Assembly: GCA_014803905.1 (NCBI GenBank)
Contig: JAAVAW010000010.1
Location: 84,685-89,688, forward strand
Source: Lactobacillus sp.
GTDB lineage: Bacteria > Bacillota > Bacilli > Lactobacillales > Lactobacillaceae
Reading direction: 5' to 3'
Length of the DNA: 5,004 bases
Part shown: in pieces, positions 4,949 to 5,004 of the stretch
Position numbering within the stretch: position 1 is the stretch's first letter
Layout: each line of letters starts with the position of its first letter
Notes under the pieces: generated by a model
Told to the model about the DNA's origin: nothing
The model's database searches: none
The model's input: the letters and a program-made list of their open reading frames with translations, nothing else
Translations under genes and position numbers: made by a program

Positions 4949-5004
4949 TTATTTATCAAAAGCTAAAGCACCCATTGGATCCCATGGTAATAATTCAATA
5001 GGGT
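4949..5004 (-). CDS. C1-family cysteine aminopeptidase (PepC/bleomycin hydrolase type), C-terminal end
   Basis: Only the last 18 residues are in the window, reading PIELLPWDPMGALAFDK before the TAA at 4949-4951. The WDPMGALA end is the hallmark of bacterial PepC-type aminopeptidases and of eukaryotic bleomycin hydrolase. There the C-terminal tail extends into the active-site cleft and limits cleavage to the N terminus of peptides. Here the tail runs three residues (FDK) past the usual ALA end. In lactobacilli several paralogues share this ending (PepC, PepE, PepG and PepW types), and the fragment does not show which one this is. The catalytic residues are outside the window. It converges on the kinase gene and shares its terminator. 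Confidence 0.82.
   Translation of the reverse strand, partial: PIELLPWDPMGALAFDK

Noticed and set aside
1..5004. CRISPR array, tRNA/rRNA genes, insertion sequence or phage features
   Set aside because: No regularly spaced repeats, cloverleaf or CCA ends, transposase-like frames or terminal inverted repeats were found; all inverted repeats seen are accounted for by terminators.

Overview
The window is AT-rich, compact and entirely bacterial. Its strong AGGAG-type ribosome binding sites, short intergenic gaps, U-tailed hairpin terminators and gene repertoire point to a low-GC Firmicute, most likely a Lactobacillus. That placement is inferred from gene content and style; no rRNA or other marker gene is present. 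The repertoire includes a phosphoglycerate mutase paralogue, a CzcD zinc exporter and a PepC/bleomycin-hydrolase-type peptidase ending in the characteristic WDPMGALA tail.

Left part (1-906, minus strand): two co-oriented genes. The first transcribed is a HAD-superfamily-like protein (906 down to 283) whose catalytic aspartates are replaced. It is followed after 55 bases by the N-terminal part of a DJ-1/PfpI-family protein that runs off the left edge. The divergent spacer 907-1050 carries a good promoter for the rightward genes.

Centre (1051-3866, plus strand): a histidine-phosphatase (phosphoglycerate-mutase-like) gene with a GTG start ends at a hairpin terminator. A likely four-gene operon follows: a CzcD-type cation diffusion facilitator, two tandem, visibly related two-helix small membrane proteins, and a second phosphoglycerate mutase of the 2,3-bisphosphoglycerate-dependent (GpmA) type. 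The gaps within the operon are 34, 19 and 9 bases, and it closes with a hairpin terminator overlapping the mutase stop codon.

Right part (3867-5004): a single gene with its own extended -10 promoter encodes a T4-Pnk-like P-loop kinase with an unassigned C-terminal domain. It converges on the C-terminal end of a minus-strand cysteine aminopeptidase. A perfect 19-bp inverted repeat between them should terminate both.

Most of the window is ordinary housekeeping and accessory metabolism. No CRISPR, mobile element, tRNA/rRNA or phage feature was seen. The points most worth a second look are the stand-alone Pnk-like kinase with its C-terminal domain, the catalytically degenerate HAD protein, and the tandem small membrane protein pair in the zinc exporter operon.
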